The notes beneath the pieces are model-generated. The model was given only the letters and a program-made list of their open reading frames with translations. It was not told the origin of the DNA and ran no database searches. A program made the position numbers and the translations under genes. Positions 5,749-13,484 of a stretch of DNA of 46,654 nucleotides are shown here, piece by piece. The first letter of the stretch is position 1; each line of letters opens with the position of its first letter. This DNA is from a virus: positions 1 through 46,654 of the IMG/VR virus record IMGVR_UViG_3300026519_000019; one strand, written 5' to 3'.

Positions 5749-7685
5749 CTATCGAAACTCTGGAGGCTATAGTTAATGAGTCTAACATAGCGGAGACAAT
5801 TGACGAAGATATTCTTGCGTCCATAGGCTCAGAAGTAAAGGCCGGATACGAAAGGGACGAAAACAGCCGCTCTGAATGGAAAGAAAGAATAGAAGCGTCC
5901 CTTAGTCTGGCTTCTCAGGTAGTCGAAACAAAATCCTATCCTTGGCCAAATGCTGCCAATGTTAAGTATCCTCTGCTTACCACAGCAGCGTTACAGTTCG
6001 CTTCTAGGGCCTACCCTGCCCTTATTCCCGGACAAAATCTCGTGAGGGGACGGGTTATAGGATTTGACGAGGACGGTTCAAAGACGGAAAGAGCCATAAG
6101 AATAGGCAAGCACATGAGTTACCAGCTCATGGAGCAAATGGAAAACTGGGAAGAAGATATGGACAAATTGTCTATTATCATTCCCATCGTAGGATGTGCC
6201 TTCAAGAAAACCTATTATAGCGACATAAAGCAGCACAATGTTTCTGAACTCGTACTAGCACAAGACATCGTAGTAGATTACTATACTAAATCCTTAGAAG
6301 ATGCCACTAGAGTAACCCATCGTCTATATCTTACAGAAAGAGACATTAAAGAAAGGCAGCTCTTAGGTATTTACAGAGATGTAGACTTAAGTCCTCCTAG
6401 AGGACTCGAAGAATCTCAAGAGAGTTCAGACAGGTCTGGCATGTCTCAACCTGAGCAGGACGAAGCCACTCCTTACTGCATACTAGAACAACATACATTT
6501 TACGATTTAGACGAGGATGGCTACTCTGAACCGTACATTATCACAATTGAGGAAGATTCTGGAAAAGTACTACGAATTGTACCTAGATTTGATCCGCAGG
6601 ATATTCAGCAAGATAATCTAGGTAATATAGTACACATAAAACCTGTAAATTACTTTACCAAATTCCCGTTCATACCCAATCCTGATGGAGGATTTTATGA
6701 TATCGGCTTCGGAACTCTTCTCGGCCCAATTAACAGCACTATTGATTCTGCAATCAATCAGCTTTTGGACGCAGGTACTTTATCCAACATGCCTTCAGGG
6801 TTTCTTGGAAGAGGCATTAGGCTTAAGGGAGGCAACTACAGGTTCTCTCCTGGAGAATGGAAGTTTGTAAATACTTCTGGAGCAGATATCATTAAGAATA
6901 TAGTACCTCTTCCTATAAATGCCCCTGATTCTACTATGTTTAACCTGCTAGGACTTATGATTAATGCAGGAGAGCGTCTGTCCAGCACCGTAGATTCTAT
7001 GGTAGGAGAGAATCCAGGACAAAACCAAAAAGCCACCACCACTATGGCCGTGCTAGAACAGGGAATGAAGGTATTTAGTGGAATATATAAGAGATTGTAC
7101 AGGTCTTTAAAGAAAGAACTAAAGAAGCTCTATAGACTCAATAGTATGCATCTAAGCGTAGAAGAATATTTCTTAATTTTAGATCCTGGACAGGAGCAAG
7201 CTGCGGCAATAGGTAGGGGCGATTATCAAATAGGCGATGCTGATGTAGTACCTTCTGCAGATCCTAATGTAGCAACAGAACAACAGAGGCTGGCTAAGGC
7301 CGCGGGGCTCCTAGAGCTATTGCAACTAGGAACAGTCAATCCACAAGAAGTTACTAAAAGAATTCTTGAGGCGCAAGATCAGCCGGGAGTTGAAATCCTT
7401 ATGCAGATGCCTCCTCCCCAGCCTAGTTTAGAGCAAATACAGTTCCAAGACGAGTCAGATAGGGAGTGGGCCAAATTAGAAATAGAAAAAATAAAGCTAG
7501 AACAAGATTCCATAAAGATCAAGGCAGACGCCTTGCTTGCTATGGCTAAAGCAGAGTCCGAAGAAGCTGGCACTCAGCTGGAAATGTATAAGTTGCAGCT
7601 GGATACTATACTTCAAGAAGAGGAAGCTTTAAAAGAGAGGCTTGAGAGAGCTGCAGAGAAGAAAGAAGACAAACAAAAGGAATAG
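5745..7685 (+). CDS. Portal protein (module 1)
   Basis: This 646-residue protein follows terL, the canonical portal place. The N-terminal region (about 25-120) contains YPWPNAANVKYPLLTTAALQ and an ALQFASRAYPALIPG segment typical of one phage portal family. The centre contains SAINQLLDAGTLSNMPSGFLGRGIRL, consistent with portal stem and crown elements. The C-terminal 100 residues are charged coiled coil (EKIKLEQDSIKIKADALLAM). Portals form the dodecameric DNA channel at one capsid vertex. The start is GTG, overlapping the preceding stop. It shows no visible similarity to the T7-type portal at 18370, so the window carries two different portal types. Confidence 0.9.
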   Translation: MTIETLEAIVNESNIAETIDEDILASIGSEVKAGYERDENSRSEWKERIEASLSLASQVVETKSYPWPNAANVKYPLLTTAALQFASRAYPALIPGQNLVRGRVIGFDEDGSKTERAIRIGKHMSYQLMEQMENWEEDMDKLSIIIPIVGCAFKKTYYSDIKQHNVSELVLAQDIVVDYYTKSLEDATRVTHRLYLTERDIKERQLLGIYRDVDLSPPRGLEESQESSDRSGMSQPEQDEATPYCILEQHTFYDLDEDGYSEPYIITIEEDSGKVLRIVPRFDPQDIQQDNLGNIVHIKPVNYFTKFPFIPNPDGGFYDIGFGTLLGPINSTIDSAINQLLDAGTLSNMPSGFLGRGIRLKGGNYRFSPGEWKFVNTSGADIIKNIVPLPINAPDSTMFNLLGLMINAGERLSSTVDSMVGENPGQNQKATTTMAVLEQGMKVFSGIYKRLYRSLKKELKKLYRLNSMHLSVEEYFLILDPGQEQAAAIGRGDYQIGDADVVPSADPNVATEQQRLAKAAGLLELLQLGTVNPQEVTKRILEAQDQPGVEILMQMPPPQPSLEQIQFQDESDREWAKLEIEKIKLEQDSIKIKADALLAMAKAESEEAGTQLEMYKLQLDTILQEEEALKERLERAAEKKEDKQKE

Positions 7686-7690
7686 ATCCG

Positions 7691-7903
7691 ATGACAAAAG
7701 TAGAATTTTTAGACTGGAAAGAGCATCCAGTAACGGCAGAAATGTATAAAGCTTTTATGGAAGTACGAGATTCCATAAAAGAAGATCTTGCTACAGGCAG
7801 TACTCTGGGCAACGAATCAGAGACGGCCAGAAGAGTTGGAATGATAGAGGGCTTAGACTTTTTCCTAAATGCAGGATATGACGGAGAAGACGATGAGTCT
7901 TAA
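7691..7903 (+). CDS. Small conserved-type head-module protein
   Basis: This 70-residue acidic protein has the pattern FLDWKEHPVT near the N-terminus, a helical MYKAFMEVRDSIKEDL and a C-terminal ARRVGMIEGLDFFLN. Comparable small proteins with an F-x-WK-HPVT start and an RxxGxIxGL helix commonly follow portal genes in phages. It lies 5 nt after the portal stop and overlaps the GroES-like gene by 11 nt, so all three are one translational unit. The function is unknown. A role in portal or head assembly is inferred from place only. Confidence 0.7.
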   Translation: MTKVEFLDWKEHPVTAEMYKAFMEVRDSIKEDLATGSTLGNESETARRVGMIEGLDFFLNAGYDGEDDES

Positions 7904-8183
7904 GCCAGCAGGTTATAGAATTCTTGTAAGACCAGAGCCTGTAAAAGAGACTACAGATTGGGGGTTTGAGCTTAATATTGATGAGCGGCTAGAGAGAGCA
8001 GCTCAAGTATACGGAGAAATAGTAGCAATAGGAGACTTTGCTTGGAAAGAAGACGGCCCTTGGGCCAAAGTAGGAGATAGGATAGCTTATATAAAGCACT
8101 CAGGAAAATTCCTAACTGATCCAGAAACGAACGAAGAGTTTGTTGTTATTAATGATGAAGACTGTTTAGCAATTCTCAATTAA
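7893..8183 (+). CDS. GroES-like co-chaperonin
   Basis: This 96-residue protein matches the length and layout of bacterial GroES (about 97 residues). It has an N-terminal strand GYRILVRPEP, then a segment equivalent to the GroES mobile loop (WGFEL where GroES has GGIVL). GEIVAIG then aligns with GEVLAVG, KVGDRIAYIKHSGKF with the KVGD core, and NDEDCLAIL with the C-terminal strand. GroES caps GroEL during folding; phage versions such as T4 gp31 let host GroEL fold the large capsid protein. The ATG at 7893 has GGAG 6 nt upstream; an upstream in-frame ATG at 7869 lacks one. Its place between portal and capsid genes suggests it serves capsid folding for module 1. Confidence 0.85.
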   Translation: MSLKPAGYRILVRPEPVKETTDWGFELNIDERLERAAQVYGEIVAIGDFAWKEDGPWAKVGDRIAYIKHSGKFLTDPETNEEFVVINDEDCLAILN

Positions 8184-8196
8184 GGAGAAATAAGAA

Positions 8197-8997
8197 ATGT
8201 CTGAAGAAGGCACTATTAGCGAAGAAGAATTTGAAGAAGTTGGTGATGGACTTTTGCAGGAAGGGGAAAGCACAAGCACATCAGAAGAACTTTCAGATAT
8301 TGAACAAGAGGCTATTTCTAAGGGATGGAATCCCCAAGGAGTAGAGGGTCGCAGAAACCTTACAGCAGAGGAGTTTCTAGATAGACAACCACTGTACGAT
8401 AAGATTCATAAGTCTGATCGAGCAGTAAAGCGTCTGCAGGAACAGCAAGAAGCTCTAATGAAGCACTTAGAGATGCTGCAAAATAATGTAGTGGACCGCA
8501 CAGTTGAGGACCTCAAGAGGCAAAAGAAGGAAGCCCTAGAAGAAGAAGACCACGACCGTGTTATTGAGATTGACGAGAAAATTATTAAGGCGAGAGAGGC
8601 TCCAGAGCCTCCTAAGCCCACACAAAGTACTGAAGTCTTTGATACATGGGTAGAAGAAAATACTTGGTATGAACAGGATGCTAAGTTAAGAAGGTATGCA
8701 GATGCTGTTGGCGCAGAATATGCCCAGCAATATGGCGAGATTACTCCGGCACTGCTTAACAAAATTGCCTTAGAAGTAAAGGAGACTTTCCCCGATAAAT
8801 TTAATGGTACTCGTACTAGACCTAGCCCTGTAGAGGGAGCCCAGCGAGGCAGAGGAAAAGCTAGAGCAGCTAAATATTCGGCTAAAGATCTGGACGAAGA
8901 TGCTAGAAATGTTATGCGGACCCTTGTCCGTAATGGCACTTATTCCAATGAACAGGAATACATCTCAGCTCTAGAAAAATCAGGTTACTTTAGCTAA
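8197..8997 (+). CDS. Scaffold-like protein (module 1)
   Basis: This 266-residue, highly charged protein has the composition of phage scaffolds. The first 50 residues are very acidic (SEEEFEEVGDG), residues about 75-140 are predicted coiled coil (KRLQEQQEALMKHLEML), and the C-terminal third is basic (RGRGKARAAKYSAKD), the part that in known scaffolds contacts the capsid protein. It lies between portal and capsid genes. An AAGGAG SD precedes the ATG. Scaffolds guide procapsid assembly and then leave. I see no protease domain. Assignment is by composition and position. Confidence 0.7.
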   Translation: MSEEGTISEEEFEEVGDGLLQEGESTSTSEELSDIEQEAISKGWNPQGVEGRRNLTAEEFLDRQPLYDKIHKSDRAVKRLQEQQEALMKHLEMLQNNVVDRTVEDLKRQKKEALEEEDHDRVIEIDEKIIKAREAPEPPKPTQSTEVFDTWVEENTWYEQDAKLRRYADAVGAEYAQQYGEITPALLNKIALEVKETFPDKFNGTRTRPSPVEGAQRGRGKARAAKYSAKDLDEDARNVMRTLVRNGTYSNEQEYISALEKSGYFS

Positions 8998-9012
8998 TAA
9001 AGGAAGAAGACA

Positions 9013-9420
9013 ATGGCTACAATTCGCCGAAGCACTAAGAAAGATAATACACGTAAGAGAATTCCCGTAGGGGAGGCAAGAAACATACTTACCGTACAAG
9101 GTAAGGAAAAAGGATTTGTTTATCGTTGGGTAAACGATGTAGACAATCGTATAACAGAATTTAAGCAAGCAGGCTATGATCACGTAGTTGATGATTCATT
9201 AGATATAGGATCTGATGATGTTAAACAAGGCTCTGTTGTAGGAAAAACTATATCTAAAAGCGTTGGGCAAGGAGTTACTGCATATCTTATGCGTATCAAA
9301 GAAGAATGGTACAAAGAAGATCAGCAGGCTAAATTGTCTAAAGTTGACTCCTCCGAAGAACTTATCCGAGCTAATGTTAATAAAATAACTGGTCGGTACG
9401 GAAAAGTTGAAATTAATTAA
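9013..9420 (+). CDS. Hypothetical head-module protein
   Basis: This 135-residue protein has a basic N-terminus (MATIRRSTKKDNTRKR) and a middle region reading KGFVYRWVNDVDNRITEFKQAGY. A helical C-terminal part follows (AYLMRIKEEWYKEDQQAK). Proteins with a similar YRWVND...R-x-x-x-x-x-x-GY pattern occur beside capsid genes in several phages, with no known function. It begins 15 nt after the scaffold-like gene with an AAGGAAG SD. It is probably a minor head protein or assembly factor (inference). Confidence 0.7.
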   Translation: MATIRRSTKKDNTRKRIPVGEARNILTVQGKEKGFVYRWVNDVDNRITEFKQAGYDHVVDDSLDIGSDDVKQGSVVGKTISKSVGQGVTAYLMRIKEEWYKEDQQAKLSKVDSSEELIRANVNKITGRYGKVEIN

Positions 9421-9424
9421 TTTT

Positions 9425-9434
9425 ATACTAGTAT
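9425..9434. repeat. ATACTAGTAT palindrome before decoration gene
   Basis: A perfect 10-nt palindrome lies in the 44-nt gap before the gene at 9465. A close relative (ATACT-CT-AGTAT, 11020-11031) lies in the gap before the endonuclease gene at 11074. Both are followed by the leader word ATGGAGGA that carries the SD. This may be a shared transcript-processing, promoter or regulatory element, or a trace of endonuclease-gene insertion. Confidence 0.3.
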
Positions 9435-9464
9435 CGGCCGGAATGTCATTTATGGAGGAATAAA

Positions 9465-10091
9465 ATGGCTAATACAAACCGTCCTAACGGTTTTATTCCC
9501 GTCGGTACTCTGTCGGGTTCTCCTTGGCAGGCACATCTCCGTCAGTATGATCTGGATGCTTCACATTCGGCTATTGCTACTGGGGATTTGGTTAAAATGA
9601 CCGCTGATGGTTATCTTGATCTGTATACTGCGGGGAGCACTCAGTTTATTGGTGTTGTTGTAGGTATTCTTAACCACGCTGCTGACACTGTTCTTGGTAA
9701 GCAGGGGGATCATTTTCTCTCTAACGACCGTCCTACTCTTTCTGGGGTAAATTCTAAGAGCATTCCAGCCAATACTGTTGGTACTGTGTTGGTGTGCGTG
9801 GCTCCTGATGTTCTTTTGGAGGCGCAGGAAGATGGACTGGTTGATCCTTTGGAGCTGGCAGATGTAGGACAGAATGTGGAGATTATTGGAGGCGGTCCTG
9901 ATGCTACTACTGGAGTCTCTAATATGATGATAGATTCTACTTCTCACGCTATCACTAATACCTTGCCTCTTCGCCTTGTTGGCTTGGTACAGCGTCCTGA
10001 TAATGAGTATATTACTGGGGGCCAGGCATACACTCGCTGGCTCGTCACTCCTGCTAATCACTCGCTTAGTGGCCTGAATGTTGGCGTTTAA
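9465..10091 (+). CDS. Capsid decoration-like protein (module 1)
   Basis: This 208-residue, beta-rich, neutral protein sits directly upstream of the major capsid gene. The start MANTNRPNGFIPVG followed by GTLSGSPWQ is typical of phage capsid-stabilising or head-decoration proteins. The middle holds alternating strands (GDLVKMTADGYLDLYTAG, FIGVVVGI), and the C-terminus (YTRWLVTPANHSLSG) resembles the end of such surface proteins. A strong SD (GGAGGAATAAA) fits high expression. Decoration proteins bind the mature capsid surface and stabilise it against DNA pressure. Assignment is by position and sequence style. Confidence 0.7.
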   Translation: MANTNRPNGFIPVGTLSGSPWQAHLRQYDLDASHSAIATGDLVKMTADGYLDLYTAGSTQFIGVVVGILNHAADTVLGKQGDHFLSNDRPTLSGVNSKSIPANTVGTVLVCVAPDVLLEAQEDGLVDPLELADVGQNVEIIGGGPDATTGVSNMMIDSTSHAITNTLPLRLVGLVQRPDNEYITGGQAYTRWLVTPANHSLSGLNVGV

Positions 10092-10109
10092 TCTAAAGGA
10101 GAATAACTA

Positions 10110-11018
10110 ATGCCTATTACAACTGGTAATTTTGCTCGCGCCCTTGAGCCGGGCGTAAATAAGTGGTACGGAGAAGCTTACGACGAGCACTCCGTGCAGT
10201 ACACTTCCTTGTTTGATACGTTCACTTCTAGAAAAGCTTTTGAAGAAGATATGAGCGTTTCTGGATTTGGTCTTGCGCAAGTCAAGCCTGAAGGGCAGCC
10301 TGTTAATTATGACAGTATGCAGCAGGGCTTCACTACTCGTTACAATCATGTCGTCTATGCTCTTGGTTTTGTAATTACCAAAGAGATGTACGATGACGAT
10401 CTGTATGATATTGTCGGCAAGAGAAACGCTAGAAACCTCGCCTTCAGTATGCGCCAGACCAAGGAGATTGTTGCTGCTAATGTCTACAATCGAGCCTTTA
10501 ATCCGTCCTATGCAGGAGGTGACGGGAAGGAGCTGTGTGCTACCGATCATCCTAACTATGCTGGCGGCACTTACGCTAACGAGCTGACTACTGCAGCAGA
10601 TATTAGTGAGGCGTCTTTGGAGCAGGCATGTATTGATCTTATGAACTTCACGAATGATCGTGGACTTAAGATTAATGTTATGCCCAAGTCTCTCATTATT
10701 CCTGTACAGCTTTCCTTTGAAGCTCATCGTATTCTGAACAGCACTCTTCGTGTCGGTACTGCTGATAACGATCCTAATGCTCTTCGGGATATGGGCCAGT
10801 TTCCTGGAGGTATCGTAGTTAATAACTACTTGACTGATGCTGATGCATGGTTTATCAGAACTTCTGCCCCAGATGGCATGAAGCACTTTGAGAGATCTGC
10901 TGATAGTTTTGGTCTGGATAATGATTTTGATACGGACAATGCGAAGTTCAAGGCTTCTGGCCGGTATAGCTTTGGTTGGAGTGATCCTCGAGGAATCTTT
11001 GGTTCGCCCGGTGCGTAG
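10110..11018 (+). CDS. Major capsid protein, Mu gpT-like (module 1)
   Basis: This 302-residue protein has the length and features of the Mu-like major head subunit family (gpT). They include an early GVNKWYGEAYDE segment, a central KEIVAANVYNRAFN helix region and GKELCATDHPNYAGG. Also present are LIIPVQLSFEAHRIL and a C-terminal GRYSFGWSDPRGIFG. It would form the shell of an HK97-fold capsid. The SD is AAAGGAG. It shows no apparent similarity to the capsid protein at 20989, which belongs to the BPP-1 Bbp17-like type. Two different capsid shell proteins are therefore encoded about 10 kb apart. Confidence 0.9.
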   Translation: MPITTGNFARALEPGVNKWYGEAYDEHSVQYTSLFDTFTSRKAFEEDMSVSGFGLAQVKPEGQPVNYDSMQQGFTTRYNHVVYALGFVITKEMYDDDLYDIVGKRNARNLAFSMRQTKEIVAANVYNRAFNPSYAGGDGKELCATDHPNYAGGTYANELTTAADISEASLEQACIDLMNFTNDRGLKINVMPKSLIIPVQLSFEAHRILNSTLRVGTADNDPNALRDMGQFPGGIVVNNYLTDADAWFIRTSAPDGMKHFERSADSFGLDNDFDTDNAKFKASGRYSFGWSDPRGIFGSPGA

Positions 11019-11019
11019 A

Positions 11020-11031
11020 ATACTCTAGTAT
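11020..11031. repeat. ATACT-CT-AGTAT inverted repeat before endonuclease gene
   Basis: This relative of the palindrome at 9425-9434 lies 2 nt after the major capsid stop. The following leader holds ATGGAGGA (11061-11068), also seen before the decoration gene. The two leaders therefore look related. The role is unknown. Confidence 0.3.
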
Positions 11032-11073
11032 AAAACCAATAACTCATTAACCTGACCATTATGGAGGACTATT

Positions 11074-11724
11074 ATGAGTACTATAAGATTTTGTGAAGTA
11101 AGAGACTGTAAAAATATTCATGTAGCGCACGGTTTGTGTGATAAACACAGACAACGACTAAAAAAGCATGGACATTTAAAGCAGGCACGTCCCGAAGATT
11201 GGGGACAAAAAGAAAAACATCCTCTTATGGGAACTTACCGCTGGATGAAAAAAATGGAGGCTAAATTCTCTATCTGTAAAGAGTGGAAAGATTTCTGGAA
11301 ATTTGTTGAAGATGTAGGTAATAGACCTTCAGAAAAACACCAACTTCGCAGAATAGACAGACACGGTAATTATTCTCCAGAAAATTGTAAATGGGTAAAA
11401 ATTGAGCCCAATAAAAATAAAGCAGATTATGCTAAACAATGGAGAAAAAATAATCCAGACAAAGTAAAAAACAATGAGCTTCGTAAAAAGTTTGGGATTA
11501 CTTTAGAAGATTATAATAAAATGTACGAGGAGCAGAATGGCTGCTGCAAAATTTGCAACAGCTCCTACAGTAAAGAAAAACAAGCCTTGTCTGTGGACCA
11601 TTGTCATATTACTGGCAAGGTACGAGGACTTCTTTGTAATACTTGTAATCGAGCTTTAGGTATGTTTAAGGATTCTCAGGAAATACTAGAGTCCGCCGCT
11701 AAATATCTTAAAGTAAATAATTAA
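11074..11724 (+). CDS. Free-standing HNH/endonuclease VII homing endonuclease
   Basis: This 216-residue protein has an N-terminal zinc-binding segment (CEVRDCKNIHVAHGLCDKH, about residues 7-25), a middle part with RRIDRHGNYSPENCKWV typical of HNH-associated modules, and a C-terminal recombination endonuclease VII-type domain. That domain has CCKIC (about 162-166), LSVDHCHITGKVRGLLC (about 179-195) with the His-Cys catalytic and zinc site, and NTCNRALG. Such enzymes cut DNA and spread by homing. Its insertion directly after a major capsid gene is a typical homing site. Its codons are AT-rich like module 1. It may be irrelevant to virion function. Confidence 0.9.
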   Translation: MSTIRFCEVRDCKNIHVAHGLCDKHRQRLKKHGHLKQARPEDWGQKEKHPLMGTYRWMKKMEAKFSICKEWKDFWKFVEDVGNRPSEKHQLRRIDRHGNYSPENCKWVKIEPNKNKADYAKQWRKNNPDKVKNNELRKKFGITLEDYNKMYEEQNGCCKICNSSYSKEKQALSVDHCHITGKVRGLLCNTCNRALGMFKDSQEILESAAKYLKVNN

Positions 11725-11783
11725 TCTATAAATTCTCTTTATGAGAAGTTGACGCCCTTTACCAGGGGCAGGGAATAAATAAT

Positions 11784-11984
11784 ATGGCTGATACACATTT
11801 TAGTGGGGTGGATGCTCCTACTTATAAATCCAACGGAGTGCAGGTTATAGGCACTCAGCAGGCCGCAGAAGCGGACCTTAATCAAACTATTATAGGGCCT
11901 TCTATTGCTGAAGTACAGGCTATTTCTGATAAAGTAGATGCTCTTCTCGCTAAACTTCGAGCCCATGGCATTATAGCTACTTAA
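11784..11984 (+). CDS. Small head fibre-like protein
   Basis: This 66-residue protein starts MADTHFSGVDAPTYKSNG and ends in a heptad-like helix, IAEVQAISDKVDALLAKLRAHGII. Short proteins with a MADTHFSG start and a C-terminal trimer-like helix are frequent next to capsid genes and are annotated as head fibre or head-associated proteins. The GGGCAGGGAATAAATAAT leader supplies the SD. Before the homing endonuclease inserted, it probably lay directly after the capsid gene. Assignment is moderate. Confidence 0.65.
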   Translation: MADTHFSGVDAPTYKSNGVQVIGTQQAAEADLNQTIIGPSIAEVQAISDKVDALLAKLRAHGIIAT

Positions 11985-11995
11985 TAGGAATATTT

Positions 11996-12394
11996 ATGGC
12001 CACCATAAAAACAATGATTAATGGCAACCGTAAATATGTCGTTAATATTACAGGCGAATTTAATACTGCTGATGAGATAGATGTAGTTGTAGTCGATCGA
12101 TCTACTCTCACTGGTCCAGACGGAGTAAATATTCCTGGAAGAATTCGTGTAGATGAAATCACTTGGGCAGTAGGAGTTGGTTTTGATTATGTAGTTTTGG
12201 AATTTGATGATGCTACAGACGAAGTAATAGAAAATCTTCAAGGACAGGGCTATATGGACTACCGTCCCTACGGAGGAAAGAGCATGTCTGTAGATCCTAC
12301 TACAGATAATGAGGGAGACATTCTTCTTAGCACTAGTGGAGGAGCCGCCGGAGATTCTTATTCTATACTTTTACACTGTACTCTAAAAAATTAA
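11996..12394 (+). CDS. Hypothetical beta-rich head-module protein
   Basis: This 132-residue protein consists mainly of alternating strands: KYVVNITGEFNTADEIDVVVVD, then WAVGVGFDYVVLEFDD, ending DSYSILLHCTLKN. It starts 11 nt after the head fibre-like gene with an AGGA SD. Comparable small beta proteins near capsid genes are often head-surface or head-completion proteins, but I do not recognise a family. It is followed within 11 nt by the next gene and is clearly part of the same operon. Confidence 0.65.
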   Translation: MATIKTMINGNRKYVVNITGEFNTADEIDVVVVDRSTLTGPDGVNIPGRIRVDEITWAVGVGFDYVVLEFDDATDEVIENLQGQGYMDYRPYGGKSMSVDPTTDNEGDILLSTSGGAAGDSYSILLHCTLKN

Positions 12395-12404
12395 GGAGGT
12401 CTAC

Positions 12405-12905
12405 ATGACTGAAGATAAAGACATAAGTACCTCTGAAATTATTGGGGAGCTCAGAAAGGGAGCAAGAACTTTTAAGATTTTTGAAAAGGCCCTAGCTATA
12501 GCAGAGAATATTGCAGACCATAAAAAACAAGTAACTGTTTTAACAAAAGAAATAAAAGTTCTCTCTTCTGAAAGAGATGCCTTAGATAGTATTTGTGATG
12601 AACTGGTCTCTAAAAGTAACGACGCAGAAAAAAGATTCAAAGAGCTAGACTCTGCAATACAAAAAAGGTTGGAACAGGCGGAGAAAGAGGGAAACGTCCT
12701 TATAGATTCTGCTCGCAAAGAGGCAGCTAGTATAGTAGCTTCTGCTAAAGCAGAGTCTAATAAAATTAAGCAAGGAATTAAGTCCCTACAAAAAACAGCA
12801 CAGGCTGCCAGACAGGCTAAAGATGCTGCAGAAGACGAATATCTGCAAGTAAAAAACAAAGTACAAAAAATAAAAAGTAGTCTAATACAGGAGCTAAGTT
12901 TATGA
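12405..12905 (+). CDS. Coiled-coil hypothetical protein
   Basis: This 166-residue protein is almost entirely charged coiled coil (about residues 25-160) with many Lys, Glu and Ala heptads. Examples are KKQVTVLTKEIKVLSSERD and DSARKEAASIVASAKAE, the latter recalling the stalk of ATP-synthase subunit b-type helices. A very strong SD (AAGGAGGT) precedes the ATG. The stop overlaps the next start (ATGA). A role as a structural rod, assembly chaperone or fibre spacer is possible; none is proven by sequence. Confidence 0.65.
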   Translation: MTEDKDISTSEIIGELRKGARTFKIFEKALAIAENIADHKKQVTVLTKEIKVLSSERDALDSICDELVSKSNDAEKRFKELDSAIQKRLEQAEKEGNVLIDSARKEAASIVASAKAESNKIKQGIKSLQKTAQAARQAKDAAEDEYLQVKNKVQKIKSSLIQELSL

Positions 12906-13093
12906 AGATCTCAGGAGGAACTCCTTCTGCTGGAAATATAATAAAAACCTTTGTTCCAGTAGAAGACTTTTTTAGTGATGTTTTTAATAGCCAATATTGT
13001 AAAAATATGAAGTATAATATCAGAGATACTCATCATGCTCTGTTGCACCACGTGCTTCAGTGGGAACAAGAAGGCAAGGTAAAGGTAGCTTAA
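12902..13093 (+). CDS. Small hypothetical protein
   Basis: This 63-residue protein has no recognised family. It starts MKISGGTPSAGN, has an aromatic, acidic middle (VPVEDFFSDVFNSQYC) and a His-rich helix (RDTHHALLHHVLQWEQEG). It overlaps the coiled-coil gene by 4 nt and is separated from the next start by a single base, so it is translationally coupled to both. The AGGAG of its own early codons is not its SD; it probably relies on coupling. Confidence 0.55.
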   Translation: MKISGGTPSAGNIIKTFVPVEDFFSDVFNSQYCKNMKYNIRDTHHALLHHVLQWEQEGKVKVA

Positions 13094-13094
13094 C

Positions 13095-13481
13095 ATGGCA
13101 CTCACTCACTCTACTGCTGTTCGTAATGGATTAGCAGATTATACTGTAGATCAAATAGATCTTGGTGTTACTGACGTCACTGGAGATCTTGTGATTATGA
13201 CCTCCGGGGATGTAGAAGTTGCCACCTTAACTTGGACAGCTACTCCTGCTTTTGGTGCTGCTGCTTCTGGCACCGCCACAATGAATGCTATTAATGACGA
13301 CACTAATGCTACTGGAGGTACGGCAGCCCTGTTTAAATTTGTAGATAGAGACAACGTTGAAGTTGTTAGAGGTACTGTTACAGCAACAGGCGGTGGCGGA
13401 GATATTGAGCTTTCCTCGGTTACTATTGGTGCTGGAGATACTGTAAGTATTACCTCGTTGACTTATACTGCGAGTCCCTAA
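13095..13481 (+). CDS. Hypothetical head-associated beta protein
   Basis: This 128-residue, Thr/Ala/Gly-rich beta protein starts ALTHSTAVRNGLADYTVDQIDLG, a start often seen in small proteins encoded near phage capsid genes. The rest is repeated short strands (GDLVIMTSGDVEVATLTW, VVRGTVTATGGGGDIELSSV). It is probably a head-surface or neck component. It is the last gene with the AT-rich style of module 1. The next gene begins 3 nt after its stop and marks a change in composition. Confidence 0.65.
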   Translation: MALTHSTAVRNGLADYTVDQIDLGVTDVTGDLVIMTSGDVEVATLTWTATPAFGAAASGTATMNAINDDTNATGGTAALFKFVDRDNVEVVRGTVTATGGGGDIELSSVTIGAGDTVSITSLTYTASP

Positions 13482-13484
13482 CTA

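Noticed and set aside
11729-11760. Terminator after the endonuclease gene
   Set aside because: The TTCTC/GAGAA and GCCC/GGGC stems are only 4-5 bp and no U tract follows.
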